Shown in pieces: positions 1-8,696 of a stretch of DNA of 41,906 nt (positions within the stretch are counted from its first letter, which is position 1; the number at the start of each line of letters is the position of its first letter). The notes beneath the pieces are model-generated. The model was not told where the DNA came from, searched no databases, and saw only the letters and a list, made by a program, of their open reading frames with translations. The position numbers and the translations under genes are program-made. Source of the DNA: CAZOLI01 sp964580675 (lineage in GTDB: Bacteria; Planctomycetota; MHYJ01; CAYXQY01); the NCBI GenBank assembly GCA_964580675.1, contig CAZOLI010000027.1, forward strand, positions 1-41,906. The letters are read 5' to 3'.

Positions 1-1208
1 TCCAGCAGGGAATCCAGCTCGAGGGCATCGAGGTTGAATTTGGGATCCCGGTCCAGCACAAGGTCGGCCACAGCCCGACCGGTGGCGGGAGCATGCATCA
101 CCCCATGTCCCGAAAACCCAACGGCGTGAATGAGATTTTCGACGCGCGGATCCTGATCGATGATGGCTTTTTCGTCCGGCGTGATCTGATAGTATCCGGA
201 ACTGTTGTTTTCGAGACCCGATTCATTCAAAAAGGGAACCCACTCCGCGGCTTCGGCGAGGAGTTCGTAGCCGTACCCATCGATCCCCAGTCCGAATCCT
301 TTTTGAATCCGATCCTGATCAACATACATGTCTTCGTGGTCCGGGTTTGCGTCCCAGTATGCCGCAAAGGACTCGGGTTTTTTTGGTTTTTGATCCCATC
401 CCATCATCAGTCCGTTGTGTTCGGGACGGAAGTATGGGCCCAGATTGATGACGTGAAGTGGAAACCAGGTAACGTCTCGATCCTCAAACTGATTGGTAAA
501 GTATAGGTAGCGTTTTACAGGGGCCACGGGAAGTGGGGCGTCCACGCATTTGGCGATCTGATTGCACCAGGCGCCTGTGGCGTTTACAAGTGTCCCGGTT
601 TCAACAGTATGATCTCCGTTGACCTGAACGGCCGTAACGGAACCGTTTTCCGTGATCACGTCCGTTACTTTGCATTTCTGTTCCAGTGACGTATTTTCGT
701 GGCGAAAGGCGGCATTGATCATTTCGCGGGAGGCCAGTTCGGGTCGTATAAATCCATCGTCCGGACACCAGGTCGCGCCGGCAAGATCCGGACCCTCGAT
801 ATGGGGAAACTTTTCCCGGACCTTTTCAGGTTCCAGTACCTCCACTCGATCCACCCCCATCTCCTGCTGAAATTTCACGTTCCTCGCTGCTTTCTCGAGG
901 GCGTCCTCCCGGGAATACATAAACAGGTATCCGTTCTGCACAAACAGTTCCTCGGTATCGAACTCCTCGTGGAATCGATTATAAAACTGACCGCTGAATA
1001 GGGACATTTCAACGTTCACCCGGCTGCTGAACTGGTGGCGGAACGCGGCGGCACTCCGGGCTGTGCTGCCATAATTTGCCCCTTTTGCATCTATACAGAG
1101 GACGTCAAGATCGGAATCACGCACGATGTGATACAGGCTGGAAGCACCGGTTATACCTGCTCCGGCGACAACGACATCCGCTGATTCTGGCAGATCTCCG
1201 GCTGGCAT
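1..1208 (-). CDS. FAD-dependent oxidoreductase, DAO family (3' end outside window)
   Basis: Reading the minus strand from the ATG at 1208 gives an uninterrupted frame of 402 codons that runs off the left edge. The N-terminus carries an FAD-binding Rossmann motif (VVVAGAGITGASS, Gly16, Gly18, Gly21) followed by an acidic residue at the end of the second strand (CIDAKG). A C-terminal stretch reading AVGFSGHGVMHAPATGRAVA is typical of the glycine/D-amino-acid oxidase, sarcosine oxidase and dimethylglycine dehydrogenase family. These enzymes oxidise secondary or primary amines with FAD. The substrate cannot be told from the sequence. Only a short C-terminus is probably missing. The start was chosen because it places the nucleotide-binding strand about ten residues in; the frame stays open further upstream without a better ATG, and no strong ribosome-binding site is visible. 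It is transcribed divergently from aroC. Confidence 0.85.
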   Translation of the reverse strand, partial: MPAGDLPESADVVVAGAGITGASSLYHIVRDSDLDVLCIDAKGANYGSTARSAAAFRHQFSSRVNVEMSLFSGQFYNRFHEEFDTEELFVQNGYLFMYSREDALEKAARNVKFQQEMGVDRVEVLEPEKVREKFPHIEGPDLAGATWCPDDGFIRPELASREMINAAFRHENTSLEQKCKVTDVITENGSVTAVQVNGDHTVETGTLVNATGAWCNQIAKCVDAPLPVAPVKRYLYFTNQFEDRDVTWFPLHVINLGPYFRPEHNGLMMGWDQKPKKPESFAAYWDANPDHEDMYVDQDRIQKGFGLGIDGYGYELLAEAAEWVPFLNESGLENNSSGYYQITPDEKAIIDQDPRVENLIHAVGFSGHGVMHAPATGRAVADLVLDRDPKFNLDALELDSLL

Positions 1209-1349
1209 GTTTTTATGCGTGACCAATTCGTCGGCGAATGTTCGGGCGATTTTCGTTTTCGTTCTGGAGATGATTGTAAGGGGACGCCGGGGATATGCAA
1301 CAATAAGCACCCGGAAAGCAAAACATTCCGCAGGATGGTCTGGTTTTCG

Positions 1350-1377
1350 TTGACAATCCCCAAACAACCCCTATTTT
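1350..1377 (+). promoter_or_regulatory. Candidate sigma-70 promoter for aroC
   Basis: A perfect -35 hexamer TTGACA (1350-1355) is followed after 16 bases by TATTTT (1372-1377), about 80 bases upstream of the aroC start. The -10 element is only a partial match, so this is a motif-based proposal. Confidence 0.45.
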
Positions 1378-1458
1378 ATCCCGTCCCCCCGTGCAATTAA
1401 AATGTCTTAATTCAGGTAGAACGTATCGGTTTTAGTGGGTCACGGCAGGAGAAGAGCC

Positions 1459-2559
1459 ATGAACAGTTTCGGTGAAGTATTTCGAGTAACGATATTTGGC
1501 GAGTCCCATGGTCAGGGGATCGGGGTAACGGTGGAGGGTTATCCCCCGGGGAAGGAAGTTGATGTATCACGGGTACAGAAACGGCTGGATCAGCGAAAAC
1601 CCGGTACGTCGAAGATCGTTTCGCAGCGGAGGGAATCGGATCAACCGGAGGCGTACTCCGGCGTTCTTGATGGAAAAGCCACTGGCTCGCCAATAACCTT
1701 TCTGATTCGAAACGAGGACGTTAAATCAGACCACTATCGTGATCGAATGCACACCCCGAGACCGGGGCACGCGGATTATACGGCGTATTTAAAATACGGG
1801 GAATCGAGGGACTGGCGCGGCGGGGCTCACTTTTCGGGACGATTAACCGCTCCTCTTGTTATTGCGGGAGCACTTGCCGAACAAATTCTTGAGGAAGAAG
1901 GCATTTCCACCATCGCCCATACCGTAAAAATAGGGGATCTTGAGGTCAGTGATGTGGAACCGGAGAACCTTTCGGAGGGCGAACTGAACAATGAGGTCCT
2001 CTGTGCGGAGGAGGACACGGCGCAGGAGATGGTGGAAGCCATCAATACGGCCCGGAAAAACCTGAATAGCCTTGGTGGAATCGTGGAGGGAGTTGTAAAA
2101 GGGATTCCCGGAGGGATCGGGGAAGTGTTTTTCGGGCGTGCGGACGCAAGGTTATCTCACCTGTGCATGGCCGTTCCCGCCGTGAAGGGAATCGAATTCG
2201 GCGCGGGGTTTGCTGCGGCAAACATGACCGGCAAAGAACACAATGATCCGTTTCGAATTCAGGATGGTGAAGTTATAACGGAAACGAACAACGCCGGTGG
2301 GGTTCTTGGTGGATTAACCACCGGAATGCCGGTGGTGTTCCGTTCGGTTGTGAAACCCACCTCCAGCATTCCTGCCGAACAGCGAACGGTGGACCTGAAG
2401 AAGATGGAGGAAACCACGCTGGAAATCAAGGGACGTCACGATCCCTGTATTGTTCCCCGTGCCGTACCCGTAATCCGGGCGTGTGCGTCCATCGTGTTTG
2501 CGGATCTTCTGTTAATCGATCGGGGCCGGAGGGGAGGTTCTGACGCCAAAAACCCGTAA
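1459..2559 (+). CDS. aroC: Chorismate synthase
   Basis: This 366-residue protein converts 5-enolpyruvylshikimate-3-phosphate to chorismate with reduced FMN, the last common step of aromatic amino acid synthesis. Family motifs are clear: FGESHG near residue 13, TPRPGHAD, and near the C-terminus GRHDPCIVPRAVP. The central signature reads RGGAHFSGRLTAPL, the variant seen in part of the family, rather than the enterobacterial GGRSSARETA. Length is normal (about 350-390). The ATG at 1459 is preceded by AGGAG at 1447-1451, which is why it is preferred over an upstream in-frame GTG. The gene lies divergent to the FAD oxidoreductase and convergent with the small gene that follows. It is not linked to other shikimate genes here. 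Confidence 0.97.
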   Translation: MNSFGEVFRVTIFGESHGQGIGVTVEGYPPGKEVDVSRVQKRLDQRKPGTSKIVSQRRESDQPEAYSGVLDGKATGSPITFLIRNEDVKSDHYRDRMHTPRPGHADYTAYLKYGESRDWRGGAHFSGRLTAPLVIAGALAEQILEEEGISTIAHTVKIGDLEVSDVEPENLSEGELNNEVLCAEEDTAQEMVEAINTARKNLNSLGGIVEGVVKGIPGGIGEVFFGRADARLSHLCMAVPAVKGIEFGAGFAAANMTGKEHNDPFRIQDGEVITETNNAGGVLGGLTTGMPVVFRSVVKPTSSIPAEQRTVDLKKMEETTLEIKGRHDPCIVPRAVPVIRACASIVFADLLLIDRGRRGGSDAKNP

Positions 2560-2585
2560 TATTGATGTTTCCGGCAATTATTCCG

Positions 2586-2978
2586 TTATATGTTCCGCCG
2601 TCTTCGGGAGGGACCTTTTCGACCCGAATCCTCGTCGTCTTCTCCGTCTTCATCCCGGGCCATGCCCATGGCTCCCCGAACCATATCCAGGTCGAGTTTT
2701 CCGTCTTCGACCCCGTCGAGGGAATCAATTTCTGACAGTTGATCACGCACCTCGTCACGGCTGATAATGTCTTTTTCGACCAGTCTGTTAAAGAGGGACA
2801 TCAGTACGAGGGCGAGAAATCCCAGATCCTCCTCCATGTTTTCGAGTTCTTTCTGGGCTTCACTTGCTTTTTTGGATGCGCGTCTGCCCGTTCTGGATTT
2901 CCGGGCCATCTGCCGTGACACTTTCTTGAGGTTTTGTGCTTCCGCATACTCGGGGAAGAAGAATTCTTTTAATCCCAT
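2586..2978 (-). CDS. Small charged protein of unknown function
   Basis: This 130-residue protein has no recognised domain. It starts MGLKEFFFPEYAEAQNLKK, has a Lys/Arg-rich segment (residues about 20-45), a hydrophobic stretch LGFLALVLMSLFNRLVEK that looks like an amphipathic or buried helix rather than a full membrane segment, an acidic region, and a tail of arginines. The start at 2978 is well supported by a consensus AGGAGG seven bases upstream on the minus strand, one of the best ribosome-binding sites in the window. It is convergent with aroC. A structural, nucleic-acid-binding or membrane-associated role is possible, but nothing in the sequence decides it. Confidence 0.75.
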   Translation of the reverse strand: MGLKEFFFPEYAEAQNLKKVSRQMARKSRTGRRASKKASEAQKELENMEEDLGFLALVLMSLFNRLVEKDIISRDEVRDQLSEIDSLDGVEDGKLDLDMVRGAMGMARDEDGEDDEDSGRKGPSRRRRNI

Positions 2979-3038
2979 GAACAACACCTCCTGTAAATCT
3001 CAAAGTCAACGGGAACATTCATGAAAGATGGGGTTCCA

Positions 3039-3078
3039 CCGGTGTCGGGCATGGGGAAAAAAATTCCCCCGCCACCGG
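3039..3078. repeat. Stem-loop between divergent genes
   Basis: An imperfect inverted repeat: outer arms CCGGTG (3039-3044) and CACCGG (3073-3078), inner arms GGGGAA and TTCCCC around an A-rich loop. It lies upstream of both the small minus-strand gene and the nuclease-family gene. No T-tract follows on the plus strand, so a classical terminator is unlikely. The rest of 2979-3310 shows no convincing gene. Confidence 0.35.
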
Positions 3079-3310
3079 GTTATTTACGTGCATCTGCCTC
3101 CTATTTTAACAGGAATTAATGGTTGTTTCGAAATCCCGTGGGCGTGATCAGGACCGGAACCAACGCATTTTTGTTCATGGGGATTTCCTCCCGTCATATC
3201 CCTTCGTGAGCCCCGGATTTGGAATTAAGGACCGGTATGCCTACAATCTTTCTTCCATCCACAGATGTTTGAGGAAGTCCCCTGATCCCCCCTTTATCGG
3301 CATATATTTG

Positions 3311-3339
3311 TTGCAATTGTCAGGGGCGACGTGTAGAAT
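3311..3339 (+). promoter_or_regulatory. Sigma-70-like promoter for the nuclease-family gene and tRNA-Ser
   Basis: TTGCAA (3311-3316), a 17-base spacer, then TAGAAT (3334-3339). It lies 36 bases upstream of the start codon at 3376, giving a short leader of about 30 bases. The tRNA gene lies only seven bases past the stop codon and is probably transcribed from here. Confidence 0.55.
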
Positions 3340-3375
3340 AAGGATTATTAATGTATCGGTTACTGTGACAGGATC

Positions 3376-3771
3376 ATGGTACGTATGGAACTGGCCCGGG
3401 TCATCATCAATGAACAGTCTCAGTCCCAGGTCATTTTTCTGAAAGAGATCAACGGAAGCCGGATGTTTCCGATCGTCATTGGCATTTTTGAAGCCGCGGC
3501 CATTGACCAGAAAATTCGAAACATCGAGAATCAGCGCCCGCTGACGCACGATCTCATTTCGAATATTCTAAATGGACTTGAAGTGGGGCTTGAGCGTATC
3601 GTTGTAACGGATCTGCGGGATAACACATTTTTGGCCAAGCTGGTCATCTCCCGGAATGGTGAAGAGGTGGAAGTGGATGCCAGACCTTCTGATTCGATCG
3701 CCCTGGCCATTACCATGGATTCCCCGATTTTCGTTGAAGAGACGGTGCTGGAGAAAGTCAAGAACGTTTGA
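3376..3771 (+). CDS. Bifunctional nuclease family protein (DUF151/BFN)
   Basis: This 131-residue protein belongs to the DUF151 bifunctional nuclease family. The family hallmarks are visible: an N-terminal MVRMELARVII strand, the MFPIVIGIFEAAAI segment, a THDLISNIL helix, and the C-terminal DARPSDSIALAI motif, which is the most conserved part of the family. Members have been reported with RNase/DNase activity in plants, but the bacterial role is not settled. Start MVRM at 3376 matches family N-termini; ATG 3385 is an alternative. It shares a likely promoter at 3311-3339 and probably a transcript with tRNA-Ser immediately downstream. Confidence 0.9.
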   Translation: MVRMELARVIINEQSQSQVIFLKEINGSRMFPIVIGIFEAAAIDQKIRNIENQRPLTHDLISNILNGLEVGLERIVVTDLRDNTFLAKLVISRNGEEVEVDARPSDSIALAITMDSPIFVEETVLEKVKNV

Positions 3772-3778
3772 CGAAAAT

Positions 3779-3866
3779 GGAGGGTTGGCCGAGTGGTCGA
3801 AGGCGGCGGTTTTGAAAACCGCTGAACCCTAGCGGGGTTCCGCAGGTTCGAATCCTGCACCCTCCG
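3779..3866 (+). tRNA. tRNA-Ser (anticodon UGA)
   Basis: The acceptor arms GGAGGGT (3779-3785) and ACCCTCC (3859-3865) pair fully, with discriminator G at 3866. The anticodon stem GCGGT/ACCGC closes a TTTGAAA loop, giving anticodon TGA. A long variable arm (CCCTAGCGGGG) marks a class II serine tRNA, and the T-loop reads GGTTCGAATCC. The 3' CCA is not encoded (the genome reads CTG next). It reads serine UCN codons. Confidence 0.97.
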
Positions 3867-3880
3867 CTGCAAACAATATT

Positions 3881-3899
3881 TGATCATGATGAATGATCA
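3881..3899. repeat. Palindrome upstream of rpmF
   Basis: Seven-base arms TGATCAT (3881-3887) and ATGATCA (3893-3899) around five bases, in the 71-base gap between tRNA-Ser and rpmF. It could be an operator or simply part of tRNA 3' trailer structure. The function is unknown. Confidence 0.3.
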
Positions 3900-3937
3900 G
3901 GAACGGTTTGAACCTGTTTTGTTTGGAGGAGTTTGTC

Positions 3938-4186
3938 ATGGCTGTACCAAAGAAGAGAACGTCAAAACAACGGCAGAACAAGCGGCAAACCCACGATAAC
4001 GTGGGCATTCGATACCGCCAGATTATGGAGTGGACGAAATCGGACAAGGACAAAGGCGAATTTTTCCGGGGTCACAATCTTCCCGGAATGTCCCGGTGTC
4101 CACAGTGTAATCACGTGCGGAAGCCTCATAGAATTTGTGGAAACTGCGGTCATTACGATGGAGAAGAAGTGGTTGAAGTGGAGTAA
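3938..4186 (+). CDS. rpmF: 50S ribosomal protein L32
   Basis: This 82-residue protein begins MAVPKKRTSKQRQNKR, the standard L32 N-terminus, and has the zinc-ribbon pairs CPQC and CGNC (about residues 54-72). The four cysteines are kept, so this is the zinc-binding form. It is slightly longer than the usual 55-65 residues because of an insertion after the basic N-terminus and an acidic tail (GEEVVEVE). A GGAGG lies eight bases upstream of the ATG. Its position directly before plsX-fabH-fabD is the common bacterial arrangement, which couples ribosome and lipid synthesis. Confidence 0.96.
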   Translation: MAVPKKRTSKQRQNKRQTHDNVGIRYRQIMEWTKSDKDKGEFFRGHNLPGMSRCPQCNHVRKPHRICGNCGHYDGEEVVEVE

Positions 4187-4272
4187 TGGTCTCCGGGAAA
4201 ACCCAAACATAACACGCCAGATTTCGTTTGCGTTCGTCAATTCCGGTAGAGCTAGAGGAGCTGGGTAGAACG

Positions 4273-5274
4273 ATGAAAATTGCAATTGACGCAATGGGTG
4301 GTGACAGCGCACCGGAGGAGGTCGTCAGGGGCGCCGTCAACTCGGTGAAAGAGCAGGATGATTTAACGGTTTTGCTGGCCGGTGACAAAGAGGAGATCAA
4401 CGAGTTGCTGGCCTCTATGGATTACGATCAGGACCGGATACGGGTCGTCCACGCACCGCAGGAAATAGAAATGGACGAGGACGCGGCCGAAAGTATCCGG
4501 CAAAAGGAAGAATCCTCCATAAACGTCGCCGTGGAAACAGTCAGTCGCGGCGAAGCGGATGCCATTTTAAGTGCTGGGAATACGGGCGCCACCGTCTCAG
4601 CTGCGTCGTTGAAAATTGGATTGCTAGGGGGTATTGACCGACCGGGCATCGCCATACCGCTTCCCAATCTGGAAGGACACACCCTTCTCGTTGACGTTGG
4701 GGCCAATATTTATTGTAAACCGGAACACCTCCTGCAGTACGGGGTCATGGCCTCCGTTTACAGGGAGGAAATTGACGGTGTAGATAATCCGCGGGTTGGT
4801 TTATTAAACATCGGTGAGGAACGGGAGAAAGGCACCGACCTCCTGAAAAATACGTTTCCCCTGTTTGAGGATTCTACCCTGAATTTTGCGGGAAACTGCG
4901 AGGGACAGGCTATATTTTCGGGCGAACTTGACGTGGTTGTTACGGAAGGATTTCTGGGCAATGTACTGTTAAAAACGCTGGAAGGATTTTCGGCTTCAAT
5001 TATTGACCTGTTCAGGGAGGAATTCCTTGCCGGGAATACGGGTAAACAGACCGGGAAGAAGGGGAAATTCGTAAACAAATTAATCGGTCAGCTCAAGAAA
5101 CGCCTGGATTACACCGAGCAGGGAGGAGCTCCACTACTCGGGCTAAACGGGGTCTGCATCATCTGTCACGGTCGTTCCGGTCGAAAGTCCATACGAAATG
5201 CTATTCAGGTCGCCTCCCAATTTTACCGAATGCAAATTAACGACCGAATTGTTCAGGAAATTGAGCAGGTCTAA
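4273..5274 (+). CDS. plsX: Phosphate acyltransferase PlsX
   Basis: PlsX (333 residues) converts acyl-ACP to acyl-phosphate, the substrate of PlsY in phospholipid synthesis; it is a peripheral membrane enzyme. The N-terminus KIAIDAMGGDSAPEE is diagnostic, followed by SAGNTGA (about residue 98), VDVGAN and the C-terminal GAPLLGLNGVCIICHGRS block. Length is normal. ATG 4273 is chosen because the family starts at M(K)IAIDAMGGD; AGAGGAG lies 12 bases upstream, a rather long spacing. It sits in the rpmF-plsX-fabH-fabD operon. Its partners plsY and gpsA are about 20 kb away on the other strand. Confidence 0.97.
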   Translation: MKIAIDAMGGDSAPEEVVRGAVNSVKEQDDLTVLLAGDKEEINELLASMDYDQDRIRVVHAPQEIEMDEDAAESIRQKEESSINVAVETVSRGEADAILSAGNTGATVSAASLKIGLLGGIDRPGIAIPLPNLEGHTLLVDVGANIYCKPEHLLQYGVMASVYREEIDGVDNPRVGLLNIGEEREKGTDLLKNTFPLFEDSTLNFAGNCEGQAIFSGELDVVVTEGFLGNVLLKTLEGFSASIIDLFREEFLAGNTGKQTGKKGKFVNKLIGQLKKRLDYTEQGGAPLLGLNGVCIICHGRSGRKSIRNAIQVASQFYRMQINDRIVQEIEQV

Positions 5275-5360
5275 ATCCTGGGGAGTCCCCGGAGGACGAT
5301 GCCACTTCCATAAACATCTGCACCGATGAGATTTTTCCGCAATTTTTTTGTATCTGACGA

Positions 5361-6350
5361 ATGAGCAAAAATAATTCTGCGTCAATTCTCGGGACCGGCT
5401 CGTCGGTTCCGGCGAACACTCTGACCAACCACGACCTGGAAAAGATGGTGGATACGTCGGATGAATGGATCCGGAAGCGAACCGGTATACGGGAGCGACG
5501 GATTGCCACAAACGGGACGGCCACGTCGGATCTTGCCGAGGAAGCGGCACGCGAGGCCCTTGAGGAGGCGAATGTGGCACCGGAGGATCTGGGCGCCATT
5601 GTGGTTGGTACAATCACACCGGACAATATTTTTCCCTCCGCGGCCTGCCATTTGCAGCGGAAGCTCGGTGCGACCGGGGCGGGAGCCTTCGATGTGTCCG
5701 CAGCCTGTTCCGGCTTTATTTATGCTTTTACCTCCGGCTGGAGTCTCGTCAGTTCCGGGTTTTCGGATCGGGTGCTTGTCGTTGGGGCGGAGGTTCTAAG
5801 TACGATCACGGATTATCAGGATCGGTCCATGTGCATTCTTTTTGGCGACGGAGCCGGAGCGACGGTTCTGGGACCCGGGAACGGTCGTCGTCGTGTGGAG
5901 TACACGAACATGTATGCAAGAGGAGACGAGGAAGAATTAATGGTTGTTCCCGGTGGAGGATCACGCATGCCCGCCTCCGTCGAATCCGTCCGAAACCGAA
6001 AGCATTATATGCGGATGGAGGGACGTAAAGTCTTTAAATTTGCGGTGCCGACCATGGCGGAAATGATTGAGGAAGCGGCGGAAGCGGGAGGGATTGACGT
6101 TGCTGATATTCGCCTCGTTGTTCCGCACCAGGTGAACCAGCGCATCCTGGACTCGGTCTGTGACCGGCTGGATTATCCGGAGGACCGGATGTACTCGAAT
6201 CTGCAGAGGTACGGCAATACCTCTGGCGCGAGCATTCCCCTCGCCCTGGACGAAGCCCTCGATGAGAACGACCTGGAGGAAGGTGATTACGTTGTTCTGA
6301 CGGCCGTGGGCGCGGGGTTGACATGGGGAACCATTTTGCTGCGGTGGTAA
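5361..6350 (+). CDS. fabH: Beta-ketoacyl-ACP synthase III
   Basis: FabH starts fatty acid synthesis by condensing acetyl-CoA (or another acyl-CoA) with malonyl-ACP. The catalytic triad is present: Cys116 in VSAACSGFIYA, His256 in VVPHQVNQRI and Asn286 in RYGNTSGAS. The glycine-rich C-terminus (VLTAVGAGLTWGTILLRW) is typical. At 329 residues the length is standard. The gene lies 86 bases after plsX; fabD starts only three bases past its stop codon, so the two are probably translationally linked. Substrate preference (straight or branched primers) cannot be read from these motifs. Confidence 0.97.
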   Translation: MSKNNSASILGTGSSVPANTLTNHDLEKMVDTSDEWIRKRTGIRERRIATNGTATSDLAEEAAREALEEANVAPEDLGAIVVGTITPDNIFPSAACHLQRKLGATGAGAFDVSAACSGFIYAFTSGWSLVSSGFSDRVLVVGAEVLSTITDYQDRSMCILFGDGAGATVLGPGNGRRRVEYTNMYARGDEEELMVVPGGGSRMPASVESVRNRKHYMRMEGRKVFKFAVPTMAEMIEEAAEAGGIDVADIRLVVPHQVNQRILDSVCDRLDYPEDRMYSNLQRYGNTSGASIPLALDEALDENDLEEGDYVVLTAVGAGLTWGTILLRW

Positions 6351-6353
6351 AAG

Positions 6354-7295
6354 ATGACCATTAACGACGAACATCTTGCGGTTCAGTTTCCGGGACAGGG
6401 AGCGCAGGAAGTGGGCATGGGAGAAGACCTGTACCGGGAAGAACCCCTCGCCAAACGGACGTTTAACCGGGCGGATGATGTTCTGGACTATTCCATCTCC
6501 GAGATTTGCTTTGAAGGCCCGGAGGAGACCCTGACGGAGACCCGCCACAGTCAACCCGGAATTCTTGTAACGAGTATAGCATTTTACCGTGTTCTTCAGG
6601 AAGAACTGGAGAGCCCGCTCGAACCAGTGGCCGTAGCCGGTCTTTCCCTCGGTGAATACTCCTCTCTCGTTGCCGCCGGTGCCATTCGGTTTGAGGATGC
6701 CCTCCGGGTGGTGCAGGTTCGAGCCGAGGCCATGCAGGAGGATTGCGACCGCAAACCAAGCGGCATGGTTTCCGTGCTCGGTCTGACGCGGGACGAAGCT
6801 GAAGAGGTGGTTGAGGAAGCCTCCGAGCATGGCGTGATCTCAATTGCGAACGTAAATTCCGCCCGCCAGATTGTGATTAGTGGAGATCTGGAGGCCCTGG
6901 AGAAAGCACAGGAGATTGCGGAGGACCATGGTGCAAAGCGAACCATCTCCCTTGATGTGGCGGGGGCGTTTCACTCCCCTCTCATGGAGCCGGCGTCCGA
7001 AAAACTCCGGGAAGCACTGGAAGACGTGGAAATCCGCTCCCCCGAAATTCCCGTCGTCACCAACACGACCGGGAAACAGGTGAGTGATCCCGATGAGATT
7101 CGAAACTCACTTGCCGAACAGGTCACGTCTCCCGTCCTCTGGGAACCAACACTACAAACCCTGACCGAGATGGACGTGCAGTCATACCTCGAAGTGGGTC
7201 CGGGACGGGTACTGTCCGGTCTTGCCAAAAAGGTCAATCGGGAGGCGGAAACCATGAACATTCAGTCACTCGAAGACCTGCGGAGCTTTCTCTGA
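6354..7295 (+). CDS. fabD: Malonyl-CoA:ACP transacylase
   Basis: FabD (313 residues) moves the malonyl group from CoA to acyl carrier protein. Visible are QFPGQGAQEVGMG at the N-terminus, the nucleophile Ser98 in AGLSLGEYSS (the usual His before Ser is Leu here, a common variant), Arg123 in VQVRAEAM, and His207 in AGAFHSPLM. It is the last gene of the rpmF-plsX-fabH-fabD run. The fabG and acpP genes often found next are absent; a minus-strand gene follows instead, and the 169-base gap to it shows no obvious terminator. Confidence 0.96.
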   Translation: MTINDEHLAVQFPGQGAQEVGMGEDLYREEPLAKRTFNRADDVLDYSISEICFEGPEETLTETRHSQPGILVTSIAFYRVLQEELESPLEPVAVAGLSLGEYSSLVAAGAIRFEDALRVVQVRAEAMQEDCDRKPSGMVSVLGLTRDEAEEVVEEASEHGVISIANVNSARQIVISGDLEALEKAQEIAEDHGAKRTISLDVAGAFHSPLMEPASEKLREALEDVEIRSPEIPVVTNTTGKQVSDPDEIRNSLAEQVTSPVLWEPTLQTLTEMDVQSYLEVGPGRVLSGLAKKVNREAETMNIQSLEDLRSFL

Positions 7296-7464
7296 TCCCT
7301 CCGCTTTTTTACGCAGCTTCTGTTGTTCGCTCCTATCTACTCCCGTTGTCTCTCCGCGCTTTCCGCTGAGCAAGACGGCCCCCTCTTTGCTTTTTGCTTT
7401 CATCCACCTCCCGATCACCCGTGAGAGAATCGGTGTCCCGGAACGGGTTCTCTGAAGGGGCGAG

Positions 7465-8487
7465 TTACTTTACCGTTCGTTTGACGTCTAACGAGAATTG
7501 ATATGTGCCCTTCCCACCGTCTCCACTGGTGATTTTGTAGTCGTCCTCTGCGGCAAGGGATAATCGAAGGGGATAGCCGGATTCGGACAGGATAAATGTG
7601 TTTCCCTTTTGCTCGTTCTCGTTTTTCTTCTGAAACTCCACGTTTTTGCGGGTGTATTCCAGGCTGTTCCTGTTATTGAACCGCCCGATCTTTTTATTGT
7701 TCTTTGTCGTGGTTCCTTTGAGGGTTAATCGAGTGGTGACGTTGACACGATCAAAATCCGCAAACGGGGCGGATTTTAGTTTGACGTTCCAGCCCTTTCC
7801 GGATTTTACGGGAGATTCAGGAAGAGGGATCCAGGCGGGTTTTATGAGGGACAGAATATGATCTTTCCGCAATAGGTTTTTCACGTATCCGGAAATTCTG
7901 GTTTTCTGGACCTTCTGCCGAGCTTTTCTCAGTGTTCCTTCAAGCTTGTTCGTTTCTTTTATTTCGCCTCCCGAGTTTATTTTAACCTCAAAGGGATTTC
8001 CGGTTAATTTGTCAAATGCCGGTTGGTAGGAGCCCCCGCTCCGGGAATCGTACGAAAAGTTGGATATGGGCGATTTGTACTGGTTTTGAAACTTTTTAAA
8101 AACAATTTTGATGGTGGTGATCCCTTCATCCGAAATGTTTTTAATTTTCGAAATCGCCGTCACGTTTTCCTGCAATTTCAGTCGAATTTTTCCCATGGCC
8201 TCGTGGGCTCTGCTTCCTCCGACCACTTTTCCGTGCAATTTTGATACACGAGAAATTTTTTCTCTGGTGACGGTGCCTTCTTCAAGATTGTATTGCAGCG
8301 GTTCGGTCAGTCCATCCCCCTCCTTCTCCTGAGCGTTCAGATCTGTACAGGGCAGGAGAAGGAGGACAAGGATCAGTAGAAAAGCCCCGGATGTTTTTTG
8401 GATTCGTCCGTAATAACGTGACCGGGAGAAGGCAATGTTCTCCGTGAGTGCGGTTTGGTTTTTGGTGGGGGAATTCGTGATGTTCAT
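7465..8487 (-). CDS. Secreted or periplasmic protein of unknown function
   Basis: A protein of about 340 residues with a hydrophobic export segment (TSGAFLLILVLLLLPC) and a probable cleavage site after LNA. Lys-rich beta-type sequence follows (FEVKINSGGEIKE, GKGWNVKLKSAP, TFILSESGYPLRLSL, GTYQFSLDVKRTVK). The layout, repeated short strands ending in a lysine-rich Ser/Leu pattern, resembles lipid-anchored or secreted proteins of the DUF6263 type, but I cannot confirm the family. The ATG at 8487 is preferred because it shortens the region before the signal peptide; an upstream in-frame ATG at 8565 is possible. Neither has a strong ribosome-binding site. It is convergent with fabD and divergent from the MenE-like gene. 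Confidence 0.7.
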   Translation of the reverse strand: MNITNSPTKNQTALTENIAFSRSRYYGRIQKTSGAFLLILVLLLLPCTDLNAQEKEGDGLTEPLQYNLEEGTVTREKISRVSKLHGKVVGGSRAHEAMGKIRLKLQENVTAISKIKNISDEGITTIKIVFKKFQNQYKSPISNFSYDSRSGGSYQPAFDKLTGNPFEVKINSGGEIKETNKLEGTLRKARQKVQKTRISGYVKNLLRKDHILSLIKPAWIPLPESPVKSGKGWNVKLKSAPFADFDRVNVTTRLTLKGTTTKNNKKIGRFNNRNSLEYTRKNVEFQKKNENEQKGNTFILSESGYPLRLSLAAEDDYKITSGDGGKGTYQFSLDVKRTVK

Positions 8488-8696
8488 GAGTGCCTGTTGA
8501 CGAAGAGGTTTTCTCGTCCGGAACGACGGAAACGAATTATTGTCAGATTCGGAAATACGGCCCATGGATTCGACCGTTCAATATTAGCAGATTCTACGGT
8601 AAAATGACAGGATATTGTGCGTTTCTCCGCTGTGCATTGCAGACGATACCCTATGATAAGTAATGCTCATTTGAACGTAATGATTCGGGGGGTAGG

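Noticed and set aside
3119..3442. 107-codon plus-strand frame upstream of the nuclease-family gene
   Set aside because: It overlaps the promoter and the start of the better-supported gene, and its composition does not look like a protein.
7296..7464. Terminator between fabD and the secreted-protein gene
   Set aside because: A weak AGAGAA/TTCTCT repeat exists, but it has no T-tract on either strand.
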